Positions 18,705 to 25,182 of a stretch of 25,182 nucleotides of DNA are shown one piece after another. The notes under the pieces are model-generated. The model ran no database searches. It was not told the origin of the DNA and worked only from the letters and a program-made list of their open reading frames with translations. Each line of letters opens with the position of its first letter. Within the stretch, counting starts at the first letter, position 1. Both the position numbers and the translations under genes were made by a program. The DNA lies in the NCBI GenBank assembly GCA_016199405.1, contig JACQGS010000297.1, positions 1 to 25,182 on the forward strand, read 5' to 3'. Source of the DNA: Chloroflexota bacterium (GTDB lineage: Bacteria > Chloroflexota > Anaerolineae > UBA4142).

Positions 18705-20069
18705 TCATTCCGTGGCAAAGCGCTGAATGATCCGCGCAGTATGCTGCGTGCCTTTGACGAACAAATCGAGCCGGATGTTTTCATTGGGCGCGTGCGCTTG
18801 GGAGCCGGGATGCCCCACGCCCGCCGCGCCAATCGGCACGTGCAAATAATGCGCGAACGCGTGATAAGGTCCGCTGCCCCCGATCATCGGCGCAATTTCC
18901 ATTTCCGCGTCGTACACCTCTTGCGCGGTGTCCGCGACCAACTTGATGAAGGGATGATCGGGATCAGTGCGCCCCGGTTTTTCGCCGCCGAGAAAATCGA
19001 CGCGCACGTCGCTAAAGCCTTGCGCGTTCAGATGCGCGCGCAACTTGGCGACAATATCTTCGGGGTCTTGATCCGGTACGAGCCGAAAATCGACCTTTGC
19101 GCTCGCGCGCGCCGGCTGAACCGTTTTCGACCCCTTGCCCTGATAACCGGACGTGATGCCGCAAATTGTGCAGGTCGGCACGAAAACCGCTTCGCGTTGC
19201 AGTTCAATGCCGGGTTGCAAGCCCTTGAGAAATTCTTTTACGCCGAAGCGTTTTTTCCAGTCGCCGGTCGCGTCCGGCAATTGCGCGAGCATTTCCAGAT
19301 CGCGCGCGGTCGGCGGTTGCGCGTCCGCGTAAAAGCCGGGGATGAGAATCTTTTCGTTCTTGTCTTTGAGTGTGCCGAGCGCCCAGACCAATCGCCACGC
19401 CGCGTTGGGAAAGAGCGAGCCACCCAGACCGGAATGCACATCTTGCGACAAGAGTTCAACCGAAAGTTCGACGTAGCAAATGCCGCGCATGCCCAAGAAC
19501 ATTTGCGGATGCTCTTGGTGATTCACCCCGCCAAATTCCCAAATGCACGCGTCGGCTTGCAATTCGCGCGCATGCGCTTGTACAAACGGCGGCAGATTCA
19601 CACTGCTGATTTCTTCTTCGCCTTCGATCACGAACTTGATCTTACACGGATATTCGCCGTTGACCGCTTTGATCGCGTCGAGCGCGGCGAGGCGGCATAT
19701 AATGTGCCCTTTGTCGTCGCCGACGCCACGCGCGAATAATTTTCCGTCGCGAATGGTCGGCGTGAACGGCGGCGAGTCCCATAATTCGAGCGGCTCCGGC
19801 GGTTGGACATCGTAATGATTGTAAAACAATAACGTCTTGTTGCTTTTGCCTTTCGCCTCCGCCGTGACGATCGGATGTCCGCGCGTCGGATGAATCTGCG
19901 TAGAAAAGCCGCGCGCGCGCAACATTTCCGCGACGAGTTGCGCGCATTCTGTGATTCCCAACCCTTGCGCGGACACGCTCGGTTGCGCGCACAAGCGCGA
20001 AAGCTCCGCGATGCTGGCGTCGAGATGTGTTTCAATGTACTGATCGATCGCGTCTACCGGGTTTGGCAT
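18705..20069 (-). CDS. M20 family metallopeptidase (dipeptidase)
   Basis: M20 enzymes are two-zinc cytosolic peptidases. Zinc-site motifs are clear: His in LLFYNHYDVQPPEPLELWDS (about residues 78-97), Asp in FARGVGDDKGHI, Glu-Glu in FVIEGEEEISS, and the later His in GVGHPGSQAHAPNE. The dimerisation lid contains SQDVHSGLGGSLFPN. Length 454 aa is typical of the M20 dipeptidase group. The start is MPNPVDAIDQYIETHLDASI at 20069 with AGGAGAGG upstream. The reading frame stays open further upstream, but only as a shadow inside the regulator gene. It lies 17 nt after the regulator stop, so co-transcription is likely. Confidence 0.92.
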   Translation of the reverse strand: MPNPVDAIDQYIETHLDASIAELSRLCAQPSVSAQGLGITECAQLVAEMLRARGFSTQIHPTRGHPIVTAEAKGKSNKTLLFYNHYDVQPPEPLELWDSPPFTPTIRDGKLFARGVGDDKGHIICRLAALDAIKAVNGEYPCKIKFVIEGEEEISSVNLPPFVQAHARELQADACIWEFGGVNHQEHPQMFLGMRGICYVELSVELLSQDVHSGLGGSLFPNAAWRLVWALGTLKDKNEKILIPGFYADAQPPTARDLEMLAQLPDATGDWKKRFGVKEFLKGLQPGIELQREAVFVPTCTICGITSGYQGKGSKTVQPARASAKVDFRLVPDQDPEDIVAKLRAHLNAQGFSDVRVDFLGGEKPGRTDPDHPFIKLVADTAQEVYDAEMEIAPMIGGSGPYHAFAHYLHVPIGAAGVGHPGSQAHAPNENIRLDLFVKGTQHTARIIQRFATE

Positions 20070-20086
20070 GCCTCTCCTTTTTTGAA

Positions 20087-22489
20087 TTACCCGCCACCCT
20101 CGTGAAATGGGTTCAATTGCAAAACTGACTGGATGGCTTGCTCCAGCGACATCGCTTGTCCCTCCGCCTCCAGACGGCGGAACGTGGCTACGTCGAGATG
20201 TCCCACCGTGGTATTGTAAAATTTTGTGTATTCGATCTGATCGGACGCCGACATTGGCGAGTCCGTGTCCGCGCGAATTTTTTCGAGCGCGCCCCACAAC
20301 CGCGCCGCGTTTTCCGAATCGCCGCGCGCGGTGGCAAGACAGGCAAACGCGTGCAACGACAAGATCATTCCTCCCGTGTTCTTTTGCTCGACGCGAATTT
20401 TCAACGCGCGCGCGTGGAAATTGCGCGCCGCGTCGAACGCGCCACCCTCGCGCGCGACCCGCCCCAAATTGTCCAGCGACGACGCGACCGATTCCAAATT
20501 CGCCAGCGCTTCCCACAGTTCCAGCGCCTCGGCAAAGCGGGCGCGCGCCGCGGAATAGTCCGGCTGTTGCAGCGCGATATCGCCTAGTCCGCTCAACATC
20601 AGCGCGCGATTTTGTTTATCGCCGATCTCTGCGTACACTGCCAGCGCGCGTTCACGATGCGCCTGCGCCGGCGCGAGCGCGTTTTCTTCGTACAGAATAT
20701 CGCCGAGATTCGCGTGCACAAAACCCAACAACCGCTTGTCACCGACTTGTCCAAACAGGCCCAAGCTTTCATTCAAAAGCGCGCGCGCGGTGTCGTAATC
20801 CGGGATCTGCATCGTCAACATCCCTTTCACGCTCAACGCTACCGCCGTCGTCCAATGATCGCCGGTCGCGCGGCTGAGGGTGAGACTCTCCTCACACCAT
20901 TCCCGCGCCGAACGCGGATCGTGATACATTTCAAAATACGCGCGATAAACTAGCGCGACGGCGAGCCAATGCGGACGCTCCGCCGCGATTTCGCGCGCGC
21001 GCGCGATGCTTTTTTCCATCAGCGGGCGCGCGGTGTCTGGATAACCGAGTGCGTACGACAACAATCCCGCGGCAAAGTGCGCCCCCGCATTCGCCTCTGC
21101 CCCGGCGGCTTCATCCGCGCGCGCGAGCAACGCGACCAAGCGTTTTTGCCATTCGCCCCAATGCCCGCGCACCCAGCAGAAATACCACAACGCGCCGCCC
21201 AGCCGTAATCCCGCTTCGGATACCGCGTGACTTTGCGCCCACTCACAGGCAACACGCAGATTGCCTTGCTCGTTTTCAAGACAATGGAGCCACTCAAATT
21301 GCTCTGCGCTGCGCAGGCGCGGTTCCGCGTTTTGCGCCAGCCGCGCAAAATAATCGAGATGCCGCGCGCCCAGTTGATCGGCTTCGCCGGCGGCGCGCAA
21401 TTTTTCCCACGCGTATTGGCGAATCACTTCTAACATGCGATAACGCGTCGCGGCGTGTTCTTCCTCCGGGATTACCAACGATTTGTTGACGAGCCGCGTG
21501 AGAAGCTCAAAGATGTCCGCGCCCGTGAGCACGGGAGAATCTGGGCGCGGCGCGGAATCATTCGTCACTTGTTCCGCCGCGTCCAACGTGCAACCGCCGG
21601 CGAAAACCGCCAGCCGCCGGAAAACCGCGCACTCGGGCTCGGACAGTAAATCATAACTCCAATCGATCAGCGCGCGTAACGTTTGTTGGCGCGGCAGCGC
21701 GGTGCGGCTTCCGCCGACGAGCAATTGAAACACCTGGTCCAACCGTTCCGCGATTTGTTCCACGCGCAACGCGCTGACGCGCGCCGCCGCGAGTTCGATC
21801 GCGAGCGGAATGCCGTCCAAGCGCGCGACGATTTGCGCGACCGCGCCGGCGTTTTCCGGCGTCAGCGCAAATGTCGGCTGAACGCTTTGCGCGCGCTCCA
21901 AGAACAATCGCACGGATTCATATTGCGCGAGCGCGTTCAGATCGCGCGCGACCGCGCGATTTTGCGGATCCGGCGCGGGGAGCGGTGGAAGCGGAAAGTT
22001 CGTCTCGCCGGGGATGTTCAATGACTCGCGGCTCGACGTCAAAATCTTGACGTCCGGGCAGTTCGTCAACAGAGCTTGCGCAAGCACCGCGCACGCGCCG
22101 ATCACATGCTCGCAGTTGTCCAAGATGAGCAAGACTTTTTTGGCGCGCAGAAAATCTGCGAGCACGTCGGTGAATGAGCGCGCGCGATCTTCGCGCAAGC
22201 CAAAAACCGAGGCGGCTTTCTGCGGCACGAGCGCAGCATCCGTGATTGCCGCAAGTTCGATCAACCAAACGCCGTCCGCGAAATCGGCGAGGAGTTCTTG
22301 CCCCACGCGGAGGGACAAGCGCGTCTTACCGCAGCCGCCCGCGCCGACGAGCGTGACCAAGCGATTCGCCGTCAAAAGTTTTTTTACATGATCGATCTCG
22401 CGCGCTCTGCCGATGAAACTGGTCAGTTGAGTTGGGAGATTGTTGGAGAGAACGTCGATAGTTTTGAGTGGAGGAAATGTTATCGGCAA
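20087..22489 (-). CDS. NTPase/TPR part of a broken cyclase-ATPase-TPR regulator
   Basis: This is a large STAND-type ATPase (about 800 aa). The opening TFPPLKTIDVLSNNLPTQL is the linker that normally follows a class III cyclase domain in this architecture. Walker A is VGAGGCGKTRL (about residues 48-58), Walker B VLLILDNCEHV, sensor LTSSRESLNIPGE, and a GLPL-like motif is GIPLAIELAAARVSALR. A winged-helix segment (IDWSYDLLSEPECAVFRRL) precedes about 400 residues of TPR helices. Such proteins are signal-sensing regulators. No ATG starts this frame; TTG 22489 is the first candidate. The gene is shifted relative to the cyclase fragment upstream, so it is probably the 3' part of a decayed fusion gene, unless the break is a sequencing or assembly error. 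Confidence 0.8.
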   Translation of the reverse strand: MPITFPPLKTIDVLSNNLPTQLTSFIGRAREIDHVKKLLTANRLVTLVGAGGCGKTRLSLRVGQELLADFADGVWLIELAAITDAALVPQKAASVFGLREDRARSFTDVLADFLRAKKVLLILDNCEHVIGACAVLAQALLTNCPDVKILTSSRESLNIPGETNFPLPPLPAPDPQNRAVARDLNALAQYESVRLFLERAQSVQPTFALTPENAGAVAQIVARLDGIPLAIELAAARVSALRVEQIAERLDQVFQLLVGGSRTALPRQQTLRALIDWSYDLLSEPECAVFRRLAVFAGGCTLDAAEQVTNDSAPRPDSPVLTGADIFELLTRLVNKSLVIPEEEHAATRYRMLEVIRQYAWEKLRAAGEADQLGARHLDYFARLAQNAEPRLRSAEQFEWLHCLENEQGNLRVACEWAQSHAVSEAGLRLGGALWYFCWVRGHWGEWQKRLVALLARADEAAGAEANAGAHFAAGLLSYALGYPDTARPLMEKSIARAREIAAERPHWLAVALVYRAYFEMYHDPRSAREWCEESLTLSRATGDHWTTAVALSVKGMLTMQIPDYDTARALLNESLGLFGQVGDKRLLGFVHANLGDILYEENALAPAQAHRERALAVYAEIGDKQNRALMLSGLGDIALQQPDYSAARARFAEALELWEALANLESVASSLDNLGRVAREGGAFDAARNFHARALKIRVEQKNTGGMILSLHAFACLATARGDSENAARLWGALEKIRADTDSPMSASDQIEYTKFYNTTVGHLDVATFRRLEAEGQAMSLEQAIQSVLQLNPFHEGGG

Positions 22490-22746
22490 ACCCGACCTCC
22501 AAATTCCAAACCTAACGCGCGTTGCGCATCGATCGCGGCGGCGAGCCCAGTCGCAAACGCGATTTGGAATCCATCGCCGATCATTTTGTACACAAAACTA
22601 TTTTGCTGCGCAACCGCGTCGCGGATGATCGCCTCGTGCCGTTTGTGCGCGCGTTCCATCGCCGCCGGAAAATTTCCCCAGAGTTGTGTGCTGCCTTCAA
22701 TATCGGTAAAGAGAAACGTGACCGTGCCGGTCGGACGATCTGACAT
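22480..22746 (-). pseudogene. Truncated class III adenylate/guanylate cyclase domain (5' part of the broken regulator)
   Basis: MSDRPTGTVTFLFTDIEGST starts a class III nucleotide cyclase domain; the first metal Asp is in FTDIEGST and the second in YKMIGDGFQIAF (about residue 50). The reading frame stops at 22480 after only 88 residues. The second half of the domain (the VRVALHTGEA and NxAARL regions normally present, then ~100 residues to the ATPase) is missing. The downstream ATPase continues in another frame with a 10-nt overlap. ATG 22746 has AGGAAG six bases upstream. Cyclase activity is very unlikely. Confidence 0.82.
22496..22509. repeat. Two TTGGAAN heptamers at the cyclase/ATPase junction
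   Basis: On the minus strand the junction reads TTGGAAT TTGGAGG, two units of the family found at 16534-16587. They lie where the cyclase domain is cut short and the frame shifts. Confidence 0.5.
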
Positions 22747-22796
22747 CGCCATCTTCCTCGCGCGCAAACGCAATTCCGCGCCTGAACGCAACCCTG

Positions 22797-22825
22797 ATTA
22801 TACTATCGCCTCACCTCACTGCAAA
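22797..22825 (-). promoter_or_regulatory. Promoter of the cyclase/ATPase regulator
   Basis: On the minus strand: TTTGCA (22825-22820), a 17-nt spacer, then TATAAT (22802-22797). This gives a leader of about 45 nt to the ATG at 22746. It is back-to-back with the kinase promoter, whose -35 box begins 5 nt away. Confidence 0.6.
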
Positions 22826-22829
22826 TACA

Positions 22830-22858
22830 TTGACGCTCACGCGACGCGGGGCTATAAT
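22830..22858 (+). promoter_or_regulatory. Consensus sigma70 promoter of the FGGY kinase gene
   Basis: TTGACG (22830-22835), a 17-nt spacer, then TATAAT (22853-22858). The expected transcription start (22865-22866) coincides with the A of the ATG at 22866, so the message is probably leaderless. Confidence 0.8.
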
Positions 22859-22865
22859 CACAGCA

Positions 22866-24410
22866 ATGTCCGCCCAACCGCCATTCGTTCTCACGCTCGA
22901 CATCGGCTCTTCATCTATCCGCGCCATGCTGTTCGATGCGCGCGCCCGCGCGCTGCCCGGCGCGTCCGCGCAAATCCCGCACGAATTTCGCGCGACCCCG
23001 GACGGCGGCGTCGAAGCCGATGCTGACGCGCTATTCAACATTTGCTCACGCGCGATGGATGGCACGCTTGCGGATTTTGCCAACCCCGTCGCGGCGGTTG
23101 CGTCCGCATGCTTTGCGATGAGCGTTCTCGGCGTCGATGAACGCGGTAACGCGGTCACGCCGGTCTACACGTACGCGGACGCGCGCGGCGCACGCGAGTC
23201 CGCCGAGTTGCGCGCGCGGTTCGATGAACGCGTAACGCATCAACGCGTTGGCACGCTGTTTCACACGAGTTATCTGCCGGCGCGCTTGCTGTGGCTCGCG
23301 CGTGAACGCGCAGCAGAGTTTTCTCGCGTGCGATATTGGATGTCGTTCGGAGAGTATTTGTATTTCAAACTGCTCGGCGCGCGCGCGGTCAGCCATTCGA
23401 TCGCATCGTGGACGGGGCTGCTGAATCGCGCGATGTTGGAGTGGGATGAGGAGTTGATGACGGGGCTTGCGATCTCGCTAGATCAATTGTCGCCGATAAC
23501 GGAATACGGATCACGCAATACGTATTGCGTATTGCGTAAAAAGTATACAGAGAGGTGGCACACGCTCAAAGACGCCGCATGGTTTTTGACAATTGGCGAT
23601 GGCGCGGCGGCGAATGTGGGCAGCGGCTGTAGTGATGCATCGCGAATCGCGGTGACGATTGGCACGAGTAGCGCGATGAGAGTAGCAAGGGAGCAAGGGA
23701 GCAGGGGAGCAAGGGGGAATTTCACCCCAGCACCTCCGCTCCCCCGCACCTCTGCTTTTCAAGAACAAATCAAGATCCCCGACGGGCTATGGTCGTATAG
23801 AATAGATCGCGACATCGAACTCATCGGCGGCGCGCTGAATGAAGGCGGCAATTTGATCGCGTGGCTGGCGCGGCTGTTCCAAATTGAAGACCTCCACGCG
23901 CTGGAAAAAGAAATCGCGGCGATGCAACCGGATGCGCACGGGCTGACGATGCTGCCCTTTCTCACCGGCGAACGCGCGCCGAATTGGAACGCGGATGCGC
24001 GCGCGGCAATCATCGGCTTGGCGCACAGCACGCACCCAGTCGAAATCATTCGCGCGGGAATGGAAGCGGTCGCGTATCGGCTCGGCATCGTTTATGATTT
24101 GCTGCGCGGCGTCGCGCCAGACGCGCCGGAGATTATCGCGAGCGGCGGCGCTTTGCAAAATTCACCGGCGTGGGCGCAAATCGTCGCGGATGTTTTAGGC
24201 GCGCCGGTGATTGCATCGGCAGAACCGGCAGCGACGAGCCGCGGCGCGGCGGTGCTTGCATTGAAAGCGTTAGGAGTGATACAATCATTCGCGGAATTGC
24301 CGGCAGCGCAGGGCGCGCGCTTCGAGCCGGAGGCGGAGCGGCATCGCGTGTACGCGCGGGCGCGGAAGAGGCAGGGAGAGTTGTACGGAAAAATAATAAC
24401 GACCGAGTGA
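22866..24410 (+). CDS. FGGY-family carbohydrate kinase (gluconokinase/xylulokinase-like) with two in-frame repeat insertions
   Basis: FGGY kinases phosphorylate sugars such as gluconate or xylulose. Seen: the phosphate-1 motif LTLDIGSSSIRAMLFD (about residues 9-24), TIGDGAAANVGSGC (about 240-253), adenosine motif LPFLTGERAPNWNADARAAI, and ASGGALQNSPAWAQIVADVL. The GERAPNWN form favours gluconokinase-like members, but the substrate cannot be proven. ATG 22866 is chosen because the promoter -10 box ends 7 nt before it. The protein is 514 aa. Segments at about 213-226 (YGSRNTYCVLRKK) and 274-298 (REQGSRGARGNF...) are translated repeats. No sugar transporter or dehydrogenase neighbour is present. 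Confidence 0.9.
   Translation: MSAQPPFVLTLDIGSSSIRAMLFDARARALPGASAQIPHEFRATPDGGVEADADALFNICSRAMDGTLADFANPVAAVASACFAMSVLGVDERGNAVTPVYTYADARGARESAELRARFDERVTHQRVGTLFHTSYLPARLLWLARERAAEFSRVRYWMSFGEYLYFKLLGARAVSHSIASWTGLLNRAMLEWDEELMTGLAISLDQLSPITEYGSRNTYCVLRKKYTERWHTLKDAAWFLTIGDGAAANVGSGCSDASRIAVTIGTSSAMRVAREQGSRGARGNFTPAPPLPRTSAFQEQIKIPDGLWSYRIDRDIELIGGALNEGGNLIAWLARLFQIEDLHALEKEIAAMQPDAHGLTMLPFLTGERAPNWNADARAAIIGLAHSTHPVEIIRAGMEAVAYRLGIVYDLLRGVAPDAPEIIASGGALQNSPAWAQIVADVLGAPVIASAEPAATSRGAAVLALKALGVIQSFAELPAAQGARFEPEAERHRVYARARKRQGELYGKIITTE
23502..23540. repeat. ATTGCGT-unit palindrome inside the kinase gene
   Basis: ACGCAATAC/GTATTGCGT at 23513-23530 is a perfect 18-bp palindrome, followed by a further ATTGCGTA unit. 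It keeps the reading frame and encodes SRNTYCVLRKK, which is foreign to the surrounding domain. Confidence 0.65.
23685..23758. repeat. Octamer (GCAAGGGA) inverted-repeat array inside the kinase gene
   Basis: The left arm is GCAAGGGA, GCAAGGGA, GCAGGGGA, GCAAGGGG. The right arm is CCCCAGCA, CCTCCGCT, CCCCCGCA, CCTCTGCT. The arms pair into a hairpin. It is the same family as the intergenic element at 1476-1530. It reads through in frame as a Gly/Arg- then Pro-rich stretch of about 25 residues. Confidence 0.8.
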
Positions 24411-24420
24411 GGAGGAGAAT

Positions 24421-24648
24421 ATGCACACACCAATCGTAGACAGAATTGTGGAGCAAGTGGAAACACTCACTGAGAGCAAACAAGTTAAAGTCCTGGAGTT
24501 CGTGGAAAAATTAAGAATCCCAATTCCACGCGGAGTTGCGGGCAAGGAATTGCTTCGCTTTGCTGGCGCGATTTCAGATGATGATGTCGCTTTAATGGAA
24601 AAAGCCATTGAAGAAGATTGCGAGCGAGTTGACCTCAATGAATGGTAA
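24421..24648 (+). CDS. VapB-like antitoxin
   Basis: A 75-aa acidic protein starting at ATG 24421 behind GGAGGAG, 10 nt after the kinase stop. It has an N-terminal helical part (MHTPIVDRIVEQVETLTESK, QVKVLEFVEKL) like DUF2281-type antitoxins, and an acidic C-terminus (ISDDDVALMEKAIEEDCERV) that would wrap the toxin. Its last 11 nt overlap the PIN toxin gene, the usual coupled arrangement. It is less gcgc-rich than the kinase gene, as expected of a mobile toxin-antitoxin module. DNA-binding autoregulation is inferred from the family. Confidence 0.82.
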   Translation: MHTPIVDRIVEQVETLTESKQVKVLEFVEKLRIPIPRGVAGKELLRFAGAISDDDVALMEKAIEEDCERVDLNEW

Positions 24649-25027
24649 CTATCTGCTCGACACGAGCATTATCACCGCGCTCTTCAGAAAAGACGCAATT
24701 GTCGCGCAACGTCTTGAAATCGCTCCGAGTGTTTTCGTTTCCAGCACAACGCTGGGAGAGTTGTATTACGGCGCACAGAAATCGGGAAGGGTCAACGAGA
24801 ATCTGAATCAGGTTGATGAGTTTGTAGCGCGCAACCAAGTGCTTGACTGCGATTTGAACACGGCAAAAACCTACGGCGAAATCAAGAACCAGTTGCGGAA
24901 GAAAGGCAGGATGCTTCCTGAAAACGACATCTGGATTTCTGCCGTTGCGGTTCAACATGGGCTGACACTGGTCACGCGTGACGCGCATTTCAATGAGGTC
25001 GAGGGTTTGCAAATCGAAAATTGGTAA
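24638..25027 (+). CDS. VapC-like PIN-domain ribonuclease toxin
   Basis: A 129-aa PIN-domain protein. VapC toxins cleave tRNA or rRNA using Mg2+ held by acidic residues. The acidic set is visible: Asp8 in NYLLDTSIITALF, Glu41 in TTLGELYYGAQ, Asp97 in PENDIWISAVAV, and Asp115 in LVTRDAHFNEV. ATG 24638 overlaps the antitoxin stop (ATGAATGGTAA), so translation is coupled. The RNA target cannot be read from the sequence. Confidence 0.92.
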   Translation: MNGNYLLDTSIITALFRKDAIVAQRLEIAPSVFVSSTTLGELYYGAQKSGRVNENLNQVDEFVARNQVLDCDLNTAKTYGEIKNQLRKKGRMLPENDIWISAVAVQHGLTLVTRDAHFNEVEGLQIENW

Positions 25028-25032
25028 GCGCG

Positions 25033-25182
25033 ATGGCAAAGAAGAATTACTACGCCGTGAGAGTTGGGCGCGTGCCTGGGATTTACAAGACGTGGGACGA
25101 GTGTTCGGCGCAAGTGACGGGGTTCGCGGGGGCGCACTATCGCGGCTTTAATTCCTTGCTGGACGCGGAAAAATTCTTGGGC
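25033..25182 (+). CDS. rnhA: Ribonuclease H with N-terminal hybrid-binding (viroplasmin-like) domain, 3' truncated by window
   Basis: Fifty codons are present from ATG 25033, open to the window end. MAKKNYYAVRVGRVPGIYKT, then WDECSAQVTGFAGAHYRGFN and SLLDAEKFLG match the RNA:DNA hybrid-binding domain at the N-terminus of many RNase H1 enzymes (YYAVxxGRxPGIYxxWxEC...GFxGAxYxxF). That domain raises processivity of the catalytic domain, which would lie beyond the window. A few proteins carry this domain without RNase H, so the gene symbol is provisional. It starts 5 nt after the vapC stop. Confidence 0.85.
   Translation, partial: MAKKNYYAVRVGRVPGIYKTWDECSAQVTGFAGAHYRGFNSLLDAEKFLG

Noticed and set aside
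18261..19739. A 492-codon open frame on the plus strand across the four-helix and M20 genes
   Set aside because: It runs antisense through two well-supported genes and a repeat; no family signature.
20070..20516. Long N-terminal extension of the M20 dipeptidase
   Set aside because: It overlaps the 3' end of the ATPase/TPR gene in another frame; the start at 20069 has AGGAGAGG.
1..25182. tRNA, rRNA or riboswitch genes, including an FMN riboswitch before ribF
   Set aside because: No cloverleaf with a T-loop signature, no rRNA words and no FMN element were recognised; the ribF leader is only the palindromic repeat.

Overview
The window is a high-GC bacterial chromosome segment, very rich in gcgc/cgcg words. 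It opens with the conserved translation/RNA cluster infB-rbfA-nrnA-truB-ribF. The accessory content (a class III cyclase/ATPase/TPR regulator, an HNH endonuclease with a small upstream partner, VapBC, a four-helix-bundle protein, many short dispersed repeats) is typical of Chloroflexota (Anaerolineae-like) genomes. That assignment is an inference from gene style; no rRNA or other marker is present.

Layout. (1) 1-4482, plus strand: 3' end of infB, then rbfA, nrnA, truB and ribF, separated by palindromic repeats. (2) 4479-5580: a small islet of two adjacent TIR-domain genes with its own consensus sigma70 promoter and a terminator, lower in gcgc words than its surroundings. (3) 5585-7566: archease and RtcB, an RNA-ligation pair. 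(4) 7572-9748: a small RHH-like gene overlapping an HNH endonuclease, then a molybdopterin-binding-domain protein and a glutaredoxin-like protein, ending in a bidirectional terminator. (5) 9804-22746, minus strand. Read in the direction of transcription it holds a broken cyclase/ATPase/TPR regulator, an M20 dipeptidase, a four-helix-bundle protein, an aldo/keto reductase, a GH57 glucanotransferase, two paralogous glycoside-hydrolase-like exported proteins and era. (6) 22830-25182, plus strand: an FGGY sugar kinase from a probably leaderless transcript, a VapBC toxin-antitoxin pair and the 5' end of an RNase H gene with a hybrid-binding domain.

The most unusual signal is a set of short degenerate repeats: arrays of 7-, 8- or 9/10-nt units, often folded into inverted repeats. 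They occur between genes and also inside coding regions, where they keep the frame. The GH57 gene carries at least two clear in-frame insertions plus two weaker ones, and the FGGY kinase carries two. One heptamer family (TTGGAAN/TTGGGAT) also lies on both sides of the four-helix-bundle gene, where a 13-nt word recurs in inverted orientation, and at the frame-broken junction of the cyclase/ATPase regulator. A second palindrome family (GGGCGAGGCATTTGCC) supplies a stop codon to truB and potential start codons (Met-Pro-Arg-Pro-Tyr) to ribF and rtcB. The arrangement around the four-helix gene recalls REP/RAYT-type systems. I propose it as a candidate undescribed repeat-mobilising unit. The two-gene TIR islet is a second candidate system, possibly defence-related.
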